Assembly: GCF_008064635.1 (NCBI RefSeq)
Contig: NZ_VRYZ01000009.1
Span: forward strand, 124,001-188,000
DNA length: 64,000 bases
Direction: 5' to 3'
Source: Parahaliea aestuarii
GTDB taxonomy: Bacteria > Pseudomonadota > Gammaproteobacteria > Pseudomonadales > Halieaceae
The position numbers and the translations under genes were made by a program. Numbering within the stretch: position 1 is the stretch's first letter; each line of letters begins with the position of its first letter. The notes beneath the pieces were generated by a model. The model saw only the letters and a list, made by a program, of their open reading frames with translations, was not told the origin of the DNA and searched no databases. Shown piece after piece: positions 36,518-45,221 of the stretch.

Positions 36518-37534
36518 TCAGGCATTGCCAGCAGGGACGAAGTTAGGTGCGCAGGTGGCGATCGAACCGGCCAGATCAATGGTAGTGATCAGGCTCCCCG
36601 CTTTAGCCGAGCCCTCTCCCGCCAGCCCCAGCGCCGTCCCATGATCCACCGACACCCTCACAATCGGCAGCCCCAGCGTAATGTTCACCGCTTCCCCAAA
36701 CCGGGAAAACTTCAGCACCGGCAGACCCTGGTCGTGATACATCGCCAGGTAGGCATCGGAATTCGCCAGTTGCTCGGGGTTGAAGGCGGTGTCCGCCGGT
36801 AATGGCCCGGCCAGCTGCATGCCCTCATTTTTCAGTTTTTCCAGAAGCGGGGTGATGATTTCGATCTCCTCCCGCCCCAGGTGCCCGCCTTCGCCGGCGT
36901 GGGGGTTCAGGCCCAGCACAGTAATCTTCGGCCGGGTGATGCCGAATTTTCCCGTCAGTTCGGCGTGCAGTATCCGCAGTGTACGCTCCAGGCTTTCCCG
37001 GGTAATCGCCGCGGGTACGTCCTTCAGTGGCAGATGCGTCGTCGCCAGTGCCACCCGCAGCTTGTCGGTGGCCAGCATCATCACTACATGCTCTGTCCCT
37101 GTTTTCTCGGCCAGGTACTCGGTGTGTCCGCTAAAAGGAATCCCCGCGTCGTTGATCACGGATTTTTGCACCGGGGCGGTCACCATGGCCTGGAAGCTGC
37201 CGGTCCGGCAGCCTTCAATGGCCAGGTCGAGGGTTTTCAGGACGTAGTGGGCATTGGCCGGGTTGAGCTGGCCGGGGATGACGGTGGCTGATACGGAGGT
37301 GTGCAGCACACTGAGGTGCCCCGGTGTGTGGGGCCGGGCCTGCGGGCCGGGCTGATAGGGGGTGAGGCTGACGGGCAGGTTGAGCAGGCGCGCCCGTTCG
37401 CGCAGCATGTCGATATCACCAATGGCGACCAGTTCGGCATCCCATGCCCGCATCGCCGCCATCAGGGTGATGTCGGGGCCGATGCCGGCGGGTTCGCCGG
37501 TGGTGATGGCGATGGTGGGGATGGGGGTGGGCAT
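36518..37534 (-). CDS. pdxA: 4-hydroxythreonine-4-phosphate dehydrogenase PdxA
   Basis: The 338-residue protein carries the PdxA hallmarks: ITTGEPAGIGPDI (residues 10-22), SGHTEYLAEKTG, TTHLPLKDVPAAI (metal-binding His), LNPHAGEGGHLGREE and MYHDQGLPVLK. It oxidises 4-phosphohydroxy-L-threonine in the DXP-dependent pyridoxal phosphate pathway, as a divalent-metal homodimer in the cytoplasm. It lies downstream of surA as in Pseudomonas. The next genes are polysaccharide genes instead of the usual ksgA-apaG-apaH. Confidence 0.95.
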   Translation of the reverse strand: MPTPIPTIAITTGEPAGIGPDITLMAAMRAWDAELVAIGDIDMLRERARLLNLPVSLTPYQPGPQARPHTPGHLSVLHTSVSATVIPGQLNPANAHYVLKTLDLAIEGCRTGSFQAMVTAPVQKSVINDAGIPFSGHTEYLAEKTGTEHVVMMLATDKLRVALATTHLPLKDVPAAITRESLERTLRILHAELTGKFGITRPKITVLGLNPHAGEGGHLGREEIEIITPLLEKLKNEGMQLAGPLPADTAFNPEQLANSDAYLAMYHDQGLPVLKFSRFGEAVNITLGLPIVRVSVDHGTALGLAGEGSAKAGSLITTIDLAGSIATCAPNFVPAGNA

Positions 37535-37550
37535 GCTGAATGGGTGCCTT

Positions 37551-37575
37551 GGCGGAATGAATTCCGCCCTACAAG
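37551..37575 (-). repeat. Single REP palindrome between surA and pdxA
   Basis: GGCGGAATGAATTCCGCC (37551-37568) followed by CTACAAG. It is the same 18-nt imperfect palindrome with a GAATTC core and adjacent CTAC (GTAG on the other strand) found seven more times around the transposase gene at 44680. It is a lone copy in the 50-nt gap between two operon genes, so it could act as a transcript-stability element. Confidence 0.8.
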
Positions 37576-37584
37576 GTGGAGTCC

Positions 37585-38949
37585 CTATTTAATGTCGACA
37601 AAGGCTTCATCGCGGATCTTGCGCAGCCAGGCGTCCAGCTCTTCCTGGTATTTGCGGCTGTGCAGGTACTCGGCGGCCTTGTTGCGAATGGCCTGGTCGG
37701 TCATGTCCTGTTCGCGCCGGTCGGTCACTTCCAGGATGTGCCAGCCGAACTGGCTGCGCACGGGGTCGGTGATCTGGCCGATGTCGGCGCTGTCCATGGC
37801 GTTCTCGAACTCGGGCACCATCTGGCCCTTCTGGGTCCAGCCCAGATCGCCGCCCTCCTGGGCGGAGCCGATATCCTCGGAGTATTCTTTGGCCAGTTCG
37901 CCGAATTCTTCGCCGCCCTCGATGCGCGCCTTCAGGTCGGCGGCTTTCTGGCGCGCCTGGTCGTCGGTGAGAATTTCGCTGGGCTTGATCAGGATGTGGC
38001 GGACCTTGGTCTGGCTCACTATCTGTTCACCGCCGCGCTTGGCGTTCATGTTGACGAGGTGGATGCCGCTGGCGCTCTCGATGGGGTCGGACGTTTCGCC
38101 CTGGGCGAGCTGCGGTGCAATGTCGGCAAACAGCGAGGGCAGTTCGCTGGCCCGGCGCCAGCCGAGGTCGCCGCCGGTAAAGGTGTATTTGCCGGTGCTG
38201 GAGGCGATCACCTGGTCGAAGGGCTCGCCGGCGCGGATACGTTGCAGGGTTTTTTCCACGTGGGCTTCGGCGGCGGCCTTTTCCTCGGCGGGCGCATCGG
38301 GGGAGATGGCCAGCAGGGCGTGGACGATGCGGTACTCGGGCTGGGTCAGGGCTTTGCCTTCCTCGGTGCCGAGGAAGTTGTCGATTTCCTGGTCGGAGAT
38401 CTGGATGCGCTGGCTCACGTTGCCGGCCTGGACCCGCTGCAGGATCATCTCCCGGCGCACATTCTCGCGCATGGCGGCGTAGGACTCGCCCTCCTGCTCC
38501 AGGCGGGCGATAAACTGGTCGACGTTCATGCGGTTCTGGGCGGCGATGCGCGCCACGGCCTGGTCGAGTTGCGCATCGGAGATGCGCACGCCCACGCGCT
38601 GGCCCATCTGCAGCTGGATGCTCTCCAGAATCAGGCGGTCCAGGGTTTCACGGATGAGTTCGTCTTCCGGCGGCATTTCCATGCCGCGGGCCTGCAGGCC
38701 CTCGGTGACGGCGGTGAGGCGTTCGCGCAACTCCGAGGCCATGATGACGTCGTCATCGACGATGGCGACAACCTGGTCGAGGATTTCGGTGGCGGCTCGG
38801 GCGGGCGAGGTGCCCAGTGCCACAAGGAGCGCCAGTGCCAGGGCCATGAAATGGATGCCGCAATGGCGGACCACTGCCTGCGCAGAAGCGATGGGTAGCC
38901 GGTGCAGCAGGTTGCGGGCTTGAAGTGCGGGAAATCCCTTAATACTCAC
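37585..38949 (-). CDS. surA: Periplasmic peptidyl-prolyl isomerase/chaperone SurA
   Basis: The 454-residue precursor has a hydrophobic signal segment ending near AARA (about residues 36-53), a SurA N-domain (ILDQVVAIVDDDVI), and two PpiC rotamase domains: about 195-300, with GGDLGWRRASELP, and about 305-405, with VRHILI and GGDLGWTQKGQMVPEF. It escorts outer-membrane proteins such as LptD through the periplasm. The GTG start at 38949 overlaps lptD by 11 nt; it gives a rather long n-region, and an ATG at 38847 would give a normal signal peptide but has no clear ribosome site. Confidence 0.95.
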   Translation of the reverse strand: MSIKGFPALQARNLLHRLPIASAQAVVRHCGIHFMALALALLVALGTSPARAATEILDQVVAIVDDDVIMASELRERLTAVTEGLQARGMEMPPEDELIRETLDRLILESIQLQMGQRVGVRISDAQLDQAVARIAAQNRMNVDQFIARLEQEGESYAAMRENVRREMILQRVQAGNVSQRIQISDQEIDNFLGTEEGKALTQPEYRIVHALLAISPDAPAEEKAAAEAHVEKTLQRIRAGEPFDQVIASSTGKYTFTGGDLGWRRASELPSLFADIAPQLAQGETSDPIESASGIHLVNMNAKRGGEQIVSQTKVRHILIKPSEILTDDQARQKAADLKARIEGGEEFGELAKEYSEDIGSAQEGGDLGWTQKGQMVPEFENAMDSADIGQITDPVRSQFGWHILEVTDRREQDMTDQAIRNKAAEYLHSRKYQEELDAWLRKIRDEAFVDIK

Positions 38950-41413
38950 GTTCTCTGTATCCTCGAATCATGTCTTCCATCAGGCCGGTGACGCGGCTGC
39001 CAAAGCCGCCCATGCCCTTGAGCACGATTTGGACCTGAGTGGAGGATTCCTGTTCCAGATTGGGGTCGTTGAAATCCAGCGTTTCCCCGGTGACGGAATC
39101 ATAGTAGCGCAGGTGTAGCAGGCGAACCTGCCAGCAGCAGGTATCATATTCCACCCCGAACATATCTTCCACGCTCTCCCCGGCTTCCACGCTGTAGTTG
39201 ACGGCGCCGAACAGGCTCCAGCGGTTGCCCAGCGGTACGTAGGCAGAGAAGTGGGCCTGCTCGGTCACCTGCTGGTTGCGGTTTTCGGTCTGGATGGTGG
39301 TCAGCGGGCGGCGGTAGGAGTAGCCCACACTGAAAATGCTGCTGTCGTCGCGCTCGTAGCTGGCCTGGACGTTGCCGGCGTTCATGTCGGTGCTGTGCGG
39401 GTCCCACACCAGGCTGCCGCGCACCGTGAGGCGTTCGTTGGGGTAGAAATTGACCTCGCCGGCCATCTCCGAGCTGCTCTGGTCCAGCGGCTCGGCGCCG
39501 GACAGCAGGCGCACCTGGCGGTCGCGGAAGTAGAAAATCTGGCCGATGCTCGCGTTCAGGTGCTCGCGGCCATCCTCTTCGCTGATATAGCGGGTGGTCA
39601 TGCCCACCGACAGTTGATCGGCGTCGTCCAGGCGGTCGCGGCCGGAAAAGCGGGTTTCCCGGAACAGCTGGTTGTAGGTGAAGGTCAGTTCGGCGCTGTC
39701 GAAGTCGGGTTGTTCGCTCTGGTCCTCGTACTCGCTGTAGAGGTAGTACAGGCGCGGTTCCAGCGTCTGCAGCAGGCCCCTGTCGAGCAGCGTGGTCTGG
39801 CGCTCGAAGTAGAGCCCGCCGTCCAGGCTGAACAGGGGGGTGCCGGTACTGGGGCTGTCGTTGGCGCCAGGGCTGCCGAGGTCGGTCAGCTCGTATTCCA
39901 GGTAGCGGTACTTGGCGGTGGGCTTGAGGAAGCCGAATTGCCACAGCATGGGATAGGTTACGCCGGCTTCGCCGTAGATACGCTGGCCCTTGACCCGGTT
40001 GTCGTCGGTATCGAAGTAGGAGTACTGGCCCAGCAGGATGGGTTCCAGGGCAAAGGGCTCGTATTCGCCGCGGTACTGGCCGGTGAACTGCGGCAGTTTC
40101 TGGTAGTCGTTGTTGATGTCGTCGGCCAGCGACTGGAACTGCTGGAAGTCGAGGTCGAACAGCCAGTCGTCACCCAGGTAATCCAGGGAGCCGAGCTGCA
40201 GCAGGCTGGTTTCGCGGCGGGTTTCCAGGTTGGTGGTCTGCAGGTCCTTCAGGTAGTCGACATCGGAGGCCTTGCTGTAGTCCACCCGCGAGCGCCAGCG
40301 CTGGCCGAACAGGCCGTTGTGCTCGACCTTGCCCAGCCAGCGGCTGTGGTCGCGCTGTTCGGGGCGCTCGTCCTCGTAGCGCTTGTCGGTCTCCATGTAG
40401 GCGCCGCCCACGGACCAGCTGCCCACGGCGGGGTTGAGATAGCGCAGTTCCACCTCGTTGTTCACCCCCCGTTCTTCAATGTAGCGGGGTGTGTACAGGG
40501 CGTCGTAATTGGGGGCCAGGTTGAGGTAGATGGGGGCGGCGATGTCGATGCCGCCGCGGGTATCGCTGCCGATATCCGGCCACAGGAGGCCGCTGCGGCG
40601 GCGGTCGTCCAGCGGAAAGCGCAGCCAGGGCAGGTACAGCACCGGCATGCCGCCCACCGCCACCTTGGCACCGCGGGCGGTACCCAGGCCCTCGTCGAGA
40701 TCCAGTTCCATTTCGTCGGCGCGGATTTCCCAGTCCTGTTCGCCGGGTGCGCAGTAGCTGAGGGCGCCATTCTCGACATGTACCAGCCCCTGTGCATCGC
40801 GGCGCAGGGAGCGGGCGGCGCCGCGCATGTGCTGCTGGTGCAGGACAAACTGGCTTTCGGTGATCTCCGCTTCGCCGGTGTCGGAGGAGAAGCTGGCCTC
40901 CTGCCCCTTCAGCAGAATCCCGGGTTCGCGAATGGTGATGCCGCCGGTGAGTTTGCCGCGGCTCTCGCTGCGATTGTAGTAGGCGTCCTTGCCCTTCAGT
41001 CGCCGATAGCCCTGCTCAACGGAAACGCCGCCGTGGAGGAAGACTTCGTCGCCCTCCAGTTCGGTCTGGGCCGCGCTGGCGTTGATATCGGACAGTTCCG
41101 GGTCGACCCCGGTGTCTGCGCCGGCAAGGGGGTCGATGTAGCGGCCGCGGCAGCTGCGGCATTCCTCGTCCTGCAGTTCTTCGGGTACCTCCCGGATCGG
41201 CACCCAGTCCAGCGGGTAGGCGTTGGCGGCTGGCGGTACATCGGTACTGCACAGCGCCTGGTCGCCGGCGGGGCAGGGTTCCGCTGCGCTCTCCTGCGCC
41301 GCCTGTGCCAATACGGGCAGGGCGAGGCTAAGGGCCAGTGCCAGGCGCTGGCGTTTTGCGAATAAAGGGGAAGACACGGGGGTGGATTCTGCCGTTGGGG
41401 GAGCCGTGGTCAT
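38939..41413 (-). CDS. lptD: LPS-assembly outer-membrane protein LptD
   Basis: The ~824-residue protein has a signal peptide (ALALSLALPVLAQAAQ), a Cys-containing N-terminal part (ECRSC), an OstA-like jellyroll region (GGVSVEQGYRRLKGKDAYYN and DEMELDLDEG), and a long C-terminal beta-barrel rich in aromatic strands. With LptE it inserts LPS into the outer leaflet of the outer membrane. The start at 41413 is chosen because the signal peptide then has a normal length; upstream ATGs at 41428 and 41458 are possible. It is divergent from amgK and followed by surA, its chaperone, as in Pseudomonas. Confidence 0.93.
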   Translation of the reverse strand: MTTAPPTAESTPVSSPLFAKRQRLALALSLALPVLAQAAQESAAEPCPAGDQALCSTDVPPAANAYPLDWVPIREVPEELQDEECRSCRGRYIDPLAGADTGVDPELSDINASAAQTELEGDEVFLHGGVSVEQGYRRLKGKDAYYNRSESRGKLTGGITIREPGILLKGQEASFSSDTGEAEITESQFVLHQQHMRGAARSLRRDAQGLVHVENGALSYCAPGEQDWEIRADEMELDLDEGLGTARGAKVAVGGMPVLYLPWLRFPLDDRRRSGLLWPDIGSDTRGGIDIAAPIYLNLAPNYDALYTPRYIEERGVNNEVELRYLNPAVGSWSVGGAYMETDKRYEDERPEQRDHSRWLGKVEHNGLFGQRWRSRVDYSKASDVDYLKDLQTTNLETRRETSLLQLGSLDYLGDDWLFDLDFQQFQSLADDINNDYQKLPQFTGQYRGEYEPFALEPILLGQYSYFDTDDNRVKGQRIYGEAGVTYPMLWQFGFLKPTAKYRYLEYELTDLGSPGANDSPSTGTPLFSLDGGLYFERQTTLLDRGLLQTLEPRLYYLYSEYEDQSEQPDFDSAELTFTYNQLFRETRFSGRDRLDDADQLSVGMTTRYISEEDGREHLNASIGQIFYFRDRQVRLLSGAEPLDQSSSEMAGEVNFYPNERLTVRGSLVWDPHSTDMNAGNVQASYERDDSSIFSVGYSYRRPLTTIQTENRNQQVTEQAHFSAYVPLGNRWSLFGAVNYSVEAGESVEDMFGVEYDTCCWQVRLLHLRYYDSVTGETLDFNDPNLEQESSTQVQIVLKGMGGFGSRVTGLMEDMIRGYREREY

Positions 41414-41498
41414 CAAGCCGGGGTGCATTTTTTGGTATAAACGCGGATGATAAAGCATCCCCTTCTTGATGTCTGTGTTTCTTGTCCGGAGCCTTCCT

Positions 41499-42557
41499 TT
41501 GTCAGCACCAGCTACTGCCACACGCCCTGTTCCCGCGGATTTGCTGCCCTGGGCTGCGGCGGCCTGGGGGCGAGACGCGGGGGTCTGCACCCTGGCGCCG
41601 GTGGCGGGAGATGCCAGTAACCGGCGCTACTTCCGCCTGGCGGCGGGCCGCGCGTCGGTGATTGTGCTGGAGGCGCCCCCGGCCACGGAAAAAAACGCGG
41701 CATTTATCAGTGTGCTGCAGTTGCTGGCGGGGCAGGGCGTGCGCGTGCCCGCCTTGCTGGCGGTGGAGCTCGAGCGCGGCTACCTGTTGCTGGAAGACCT
41801 GGGCGGGCAGATGCTATTGCCACTCCTGTCGGCCGACAGCGTGGAGGCCTGGTATGGCCGGGCCGGTGAGGTATTGCTGAATCTGGCGCAAGTGGCCGCG
41901 GAGGGCAGGGTGCCCGACTACGACCGGGCACTGCTGGAGGAAGAACTGAGCCGGCTGCCGATGTGGTTCTTTGATCGCCTGCTGGCTCTGCCGGCTTCTG
42001 CGCAGGCAGATGATTGTGTTGCCGAAGTCAAAGAATTGCTGGTTGCGACGGCCCTGGCGCAGCCGCGCGGCTTTGTTCATCGCGATTTCCACAGCCGCAA
42101 CCTGATGGTGCTGGGCGGCGACGAACTGGCGCTGATCGACTTCCAGGACGCGACCTTCGGCCCCGCGACCTATGACCTGGTGTCCCTGCTGCGCGATTGC
42201 TATATCCGCTGGCCGCGGCAGCGGGTGGAAGCGTGGGCACTGGCGCACCGGGACGCCCTGGTTGGCAGGCAGTTACTGCCACCGGTGGATGACGCGACCT
42301 TTCTGCGCTGGTTCGACCTGATGGGGCTGCAGCGCCACCTGAAGGTGTTGGGCACCTTCGCCCGGCTCTACCTGCGCGACGGCAAGCAGGCCTATCTGCA
42401 GGACCTCCCGCTGGTTGTCACCTATGTGGAAGAGGTGCTGCAGAGTCGCCGCGAAAGCGAGCCGGTACTGGCGCGCTTTCACGACTGGTGGTTGCGGGTA
42501 GTGCGCCCGGTGATCGACAGCCAGGCCTGGATGCAGCCGGGGAGAGAACCATCGTGA
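41499..42557 (+). CDS. amgK: N-acetylmuramate/N-acetylglucosamine kinase AmgK
   Basis: The ~352-residue aminoglycoside-phosphotransferase-fold kinase shows FVHRDFHSRNLMVLG (catalytic HxD...N) and ALIDFQDATFGPATYDL (metal-binding Asp). In Pseudomonas AmgK phosphorylates MurNAc at C1, feeding MurU in a recycling route that bypasses de novo, fosfomycin-sensitive UDP-MurNAc synthesis. The order lptD / amgK-murU is the same here. I favour the TTG at 41499, which has GGAG 7 nt upstream; an ATG at 41469 adds ten residues but lacks a ribosome site. It overlaps murU by 4 nt. Confidence 0.9.
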   Translation: MSAPATATRPVPADLLPWAAAAWGRDAGVCTLAPVAGDASNRRYFRLAAGRASVIVLEAPPATEKNAAFISVLQLLAGQGVRVPALLAVELERGYLLLEDLGGQMLLPLLSADSVEAWYGRAGEVLLNLAQVAAEGRVPDYDRALLEEELSRLPMWFFDRLLALPASAQADDCVAEVKELLVATALAQPRGFVHRDFHSRNLMVLGGDELALIDFQDATFGPATYDLVSLLRDCYIRWPRQRVEAWALAHRDALVGRQLLPPVDDATFLRWFDLMGLQRHLKVLGTFARLYLRDGKQAYLQDLPLVVTYVEEVLQSRRESEPVLARFHDWWLRVVRPVIDSQAWMQPGREPS

Positions 42558-43246
42558 GGGCCATGATCCTCGCCGCCGGACTCGGCAAGCGCATGCGCCC
42601 GCTGACGGACCATACGCCCAAGCCCCTGCTGAGGGTGGGAGGCAAGCCCCTGCTGCAATGGCATATCGAGGCGCTGGCCGCGGCGGGAGTGACGGAACTG
42701 GTGGTGAACGCGGCCCACCTGGGTGAGCAGGTCGCGGACTTCTGTGGCGATGGCAGCCGGTGGGGCGTATCCATTGCGCTGTCAATGGAGCCGGAGCCGC
42801 TGGAAACGGCCGGCGGTATCCAGCGCGCGCTACCGCTGCTGGGCAGCGAGCCCTTTCTGGTCGTCAATGGCGATGTGTGGACCGACTACCCCTTTGCCCG
42901 CCTGCTCGATTGTCCTGTCGCGCCGGGGGGGGGCCACCTGGTGCTGGTGGGCAATCCGCCGCAGCACCCGCGGGGCGATTTTCGCCTGGAGGCGGGCGCG
43001 GTTGCCGGGCTGGGGGAGGGAGAGGTGGGTCTCACCTTCTCCGGAATTGCGGTGTACTCCCCGGGATTTTTCGCCGCTCTCGCGCCCGGCAAAGCCGCGC
43101 TGCGGCCGCTGTTCGACGCCGCCATTGCCGAGGGGCGCCTGAGCGGGGAGCGATATGAGGGGCAGTGGCAGGATATCGGCACGCCGGAGCGGCTGGCGGC
43201 GCTGGATGCGGACCTGGCGGGGCGGGGGCGGGGTCTTCCGGCTTAA
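42554..43246 (+). CDS. murU: N-acetylmuramate-1-phosphate uridylyltransferase MurU
   Basis: The 230-residue NTP_transferase protein begins MILAAGLGKRMRPLT after a three-residue lead, then has PKPLLRVGGKPLL, ETAGGI, VVNGDVWTDYPF (metal-binding Asp) and a late WQDIGTPERL. MurU makes UDP-MurNAc from MurNAc-1-phosphate supplied by AmgK. The GTG at 42554 overlaps the amgK stop (GTGA), has GGAGAG 7 nt upstream and gives the same N-terminus as Pseudomonas MurU. The stop overlaps the convergent coiled-coil gene. Confidence 0.92.
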   Translation: MRAMILAAGLGKRMRPLTDHTPKPLLRVGGKPLLQWHIEALAAAGVTELVVNAAHLGEQVADFCGDGSRWGVSIALSMEPEPLETAGGIQRALPLLGSEPFLVVNGDVWTDYPFARLLDCPVAPGGGHLVLVGNPPQHPRGDFRLEAGAVAGLGEGEVGLTFSGIAVYSPGFFAALAPGKAALRPLFDAAIAEGRLSGERYEGQWQDIGTPERLAALDADLAGRGRGLPA

Positions 43247-43590
43247 CCCAGGCCGAACAGGCGGGCCAGCGCGGGCAGGGTGGTGCTGGCGATGACGATG
43301 CCCGTCATCCAGTAGAGCAGGCGGAACTTGCCGTTGATTTCGGCAAAGCGCAGATCAACTTCAGCAAATTTTCGGTCGATTTCGGTAAAGCGCTCATCCA
43401 TGTGCCTTTCTATGCGTTGCTCGAACGCGTCAAACCGGGTGTCGAGATAATCCTTCGTCACCAGCTGATCCACATTGTGTACAAACGCTTCCGCCATAAG
43501 CTCCGCCAGCACATCGGCTTGCTGATCGGGAATGCCCGCCGCAATCAGGCGGCGGGCGCATTTCAGCGTATCAAAGGCGATGGCTGCCAT
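43243..43590 (-). CDS. CCDC90/DUF1640-like coiled-coil membrane protein
   Basis: The 115-residue protein starts AIAFDTLKCARRLIAAGIPDQQADVLAELMAEA, then forms a charged coiled coil with a repeating RFxEIDxKFAE-like pattern (about 50-88), and ends in one membrane span (LLYWMTGIVIASTTLPALARL). This is the layout of bacterial DUF1640/CCDC90 proteins, whose role is unclear. AGGAGG lies 10 nt before the ATG. It converges on murU with overlapping stop codons. Confidence 0.75.
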   Translation of the reverse strand: MAAIAFDTLKCARRLIAAGIPDQQADVLAELMAEAFVHNVDQLVTKDYLDTRFDAFEQRIERHMDERFTEIDRKFAEVDLRFAEINGKFRLLYWMTGIVIASTTLPALARLFGLG

Positions 43591-43736
43591 AAAGTGTAGC
43601 CTCCTGGGTGGCTTACGCTAATTCTCGCGCGGACCGGGTGCGCTGCTCCACGTCAAAAGCGTCCATATTGCGGATGAAGTCCCCCCTCCCAGCCAGTAGA
43701 ATACGCCTCAATTCCACCCCAGCCGGAGCCGCCGCC

Positions 43737-44405
43737 ATGGCCGACTACCTGATCGCCCCTTCCATTCTCTCCGCCAATTTCGCCAAACTCGGTGAAGAGG
43801 TGGACAACGTGCTGGCGGCCGGGGCCGATGTGGTGCATTTCGATGTGATGGACAATCACTACGTGCCCAACCTCACCATTGGCCCCATGGTGTGCAAGGC
43901 CCTGCGCCAGCACGGCGTCACCGCGCCGATTGATGTGCACCTGATGGTGAGCCCGGTGGATCGCATGATCGGCGATTTCGCCGAGGCCGGCGCCACCTAC
44001 ATCACCTTCCATCCGGATGCGTCCACCCATGTCGACCGCTCCCTGCAGATGATCCGCGATGCCGGTTGCAAGAGCGGTCTGGTGTTCAACCCGGCCATGG
44101 GGCTGGATGCGCTGAAGTACGTCATGGACAAGGTCGACATGATCCTGCTGATGTCGGTGAACCCGGGTTTTGGTGGGCAGTCCTTCATCCCCGCCACGCT
44201 GGACAAGCTGCGCGAGGCGCGGGCACTGATTGATGGCTCCGGTTACAACATCCGCCTGGAGATCGACGGCGGGGTGTCGGCGAAGAATATCGCCGAGATC
44301 GCCGCAGCCGGGGCGGACACCTTCGTCGCCGGCTCCGCCATTTTCAATCAACCCGACTATGCCGCAGTGATTGCCGACATGCGGGCGCAGCTGGCTTCTG
44401 TGTAG
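43737..44405 (+). CDS. rpe: Ribulose-phosphate 3-epimerase Rpe
   Basis: The 222-residue TIM-barrel protein has [35 protein letters not shown] (metal-binding His/Asp), [20 protein letters not shown] and LEIDGGV, all classic Rpe motifs. It interconverts ribulose-5-phosphate and xylulose-5-phosphate in the pentose phosphate pathway. The ATG at 43737 has GGAG 8 nt upstream and matches family length; the open frame upstream is not family-like. In Pseudomonas rpe is followed by gph and trpE; here gph is missing and a RAYT/REP region fills the gap. Confidence 0.95.
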   Translation: MADYLIAPSILSANFAKLGEEVDNVLAAGADVVHFDVMDNHYVPNLTIGPMVCKALRQHGVTAPIDVHLMVSPVDRMIGDFAEAGATYITFHPDASTHVDRSLQMIRDAGCKSGLVFNPAMGLDALKYVMDKVDMILLMSVNPGFGGQSFIPATLDKLREARALIDGSGYNIRLEIDGGVSAKNIAEIAAAGADTFVAGSAIFNQPDYAAVIADMRAQLASV

Positions 44406-44419
44406 TGGTTGTGGTTATT

Positions 44420-44577
44420 GGTCGAATGAATTCGACCCTACAGGGGGTTCCTTCCAGGGCGATAACCTGACTTCCAACCCGCGTAGGGCCGAATTCATTC
44501 GGCCATCATCCATCATAGGGTCTCTCCGCGCCGATAGCGCGACCTCCACCCCCGCGTAGGGCCGAATTCATTCGGCC
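44420..44577. repeat. REP block left of the RAYT gene (three palindromes)
   Basis: Contains three copies of an 18-nt palindrome with a GAATTC core: 44420-44437 followed by CTAC (minus orientation), and 44487-44504 and 44560-44577 preceded by GTAG (plus orientation). The first two form an inverted pair of the BIME type. The two plus copies share a similar ~35-nt lead-in. The whole block aligns almost end to end with 45222-45381 on the other side of the transposase gene. It begins 15 nt after the rpe stop. Confidence 0.88.
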
Positions 44578-44679
44578 ATTTCCGTCCCGAGCCGGGCTGA
44601 TTCCGCTCCGCGAGTTTACTCTGTCATATTCGGGGCCCCCAAAAAGCTAGCCAAAACCGCAAGCGACAAGGAGGTGGCA

Positions 44680-45159
44680 ATGAGCTACGACGCTCTGCGC
44701 GCAGGGCGGTGGTCGCAACCTCATCGCATCTACGCGATCACTACGGTGACCAGTGGGCGTCAACCCGTGTTCAGGGGCTTGCAGGTGCCCCGGCTTCTTG
44801 TTCGCCAGATCAAGGAACTGCACGACAGAGCCTGGGTGAGCTCCCTGGCCTGGGTAGTGATGCCGGATCATCTGCACTGGTTGTTTGAATTGGGAGAGCT
44901 GCACTCGCTGGCGAAGGTGGTGAAATCGCTGAAGGCAAGGTCGGCGAGGGATATTAATCGCTATTCCGGTCGGCAGGGTGCGCTCTGGCAGCGGGCCTAT
45001 CATGACCGGGCGCTGCGAACACACGAAGATATGAGGCGGGTGGCGAGATACATCATTGCCAACCCCTTGCGTGCGGGGCTGGTACGTTCCGTTAGGGAGT
45101 ATCCCCATTGGGATTGTGTCTGGGTAGAAAGGGGTGGAGGTCTGGCTGGGCTGGGGTAG
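44680..45159 (+). CDS. REP-associated tyrosine transposase (RAYT)
   Basis: The 159-residue protein belongs to the Y1_Tnp/IS200-like HUH family: VVMPDHLHWLFEL carries the metal-binding His64-x-His66, and LWQRAYHDRAL followed by RRVARYIIANPLRAGLV is the RAYT C-terminal signature. Tyr108 or Tyr124 is the candidate nucleophile. RAYTs bind and cut REP hairpins with a 5' GTAG as single-stranded DNA and are single-copy, domesticated relatives of IS200/IS605 transposases. AAGGAGG sits 5 nt before the ATG. The flanking REP blocks match what such an enzyme would recognise. Confidence 0.92.
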   Translation: MSYDALRAGRWSQPHRIYAITTVTSGRQPVFRGLQVPRLLVRQIKELHDRAWVSSLAWVVMPDHLHWLFELGELHSLAKVVKSLKARSARDINRYSGRQGALWQRAYHDRALRTHEDMRRVARYIIANPLRAGLVRSVREYPHWDCVWVERGGGLAGLG

Positions 45160-45175
45160 ATTGGTGGTGTGTGCT

Positions 45176-45193
45176 GGTCGAATGAATTCGACC
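45176..45193 (-). repeat. Single REP palindrome right of the RAYT gene
   Basis: GGTCGAATGAATTCGACC followed by CTACAGGG, identical to the first copy in the left block. It lies 16 nt after the transposase stop and outside the duplicated block, so it may be an extra insertion. Confidence 0.85.
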
Positions 45194-45221
45194 CTACAGG
45201 GTAGATTGATGGTGTGGTGCT

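Noticed and set aside
37576-38898. A 440-codon plus-strand open frame antisense to surA
   Set aside because: Same effect: biased composition, no motif, and surA is a certain gene.
39251-41365. A 704-codon open frame on the plus strand, antisense to lptD
   Set aside because: It is the mirror of a G+C-rich coding frame. Its product is low-complexity (Val, Ala, Gly, Gln) with no family motif, and lptD on the other strand is unambiguous.
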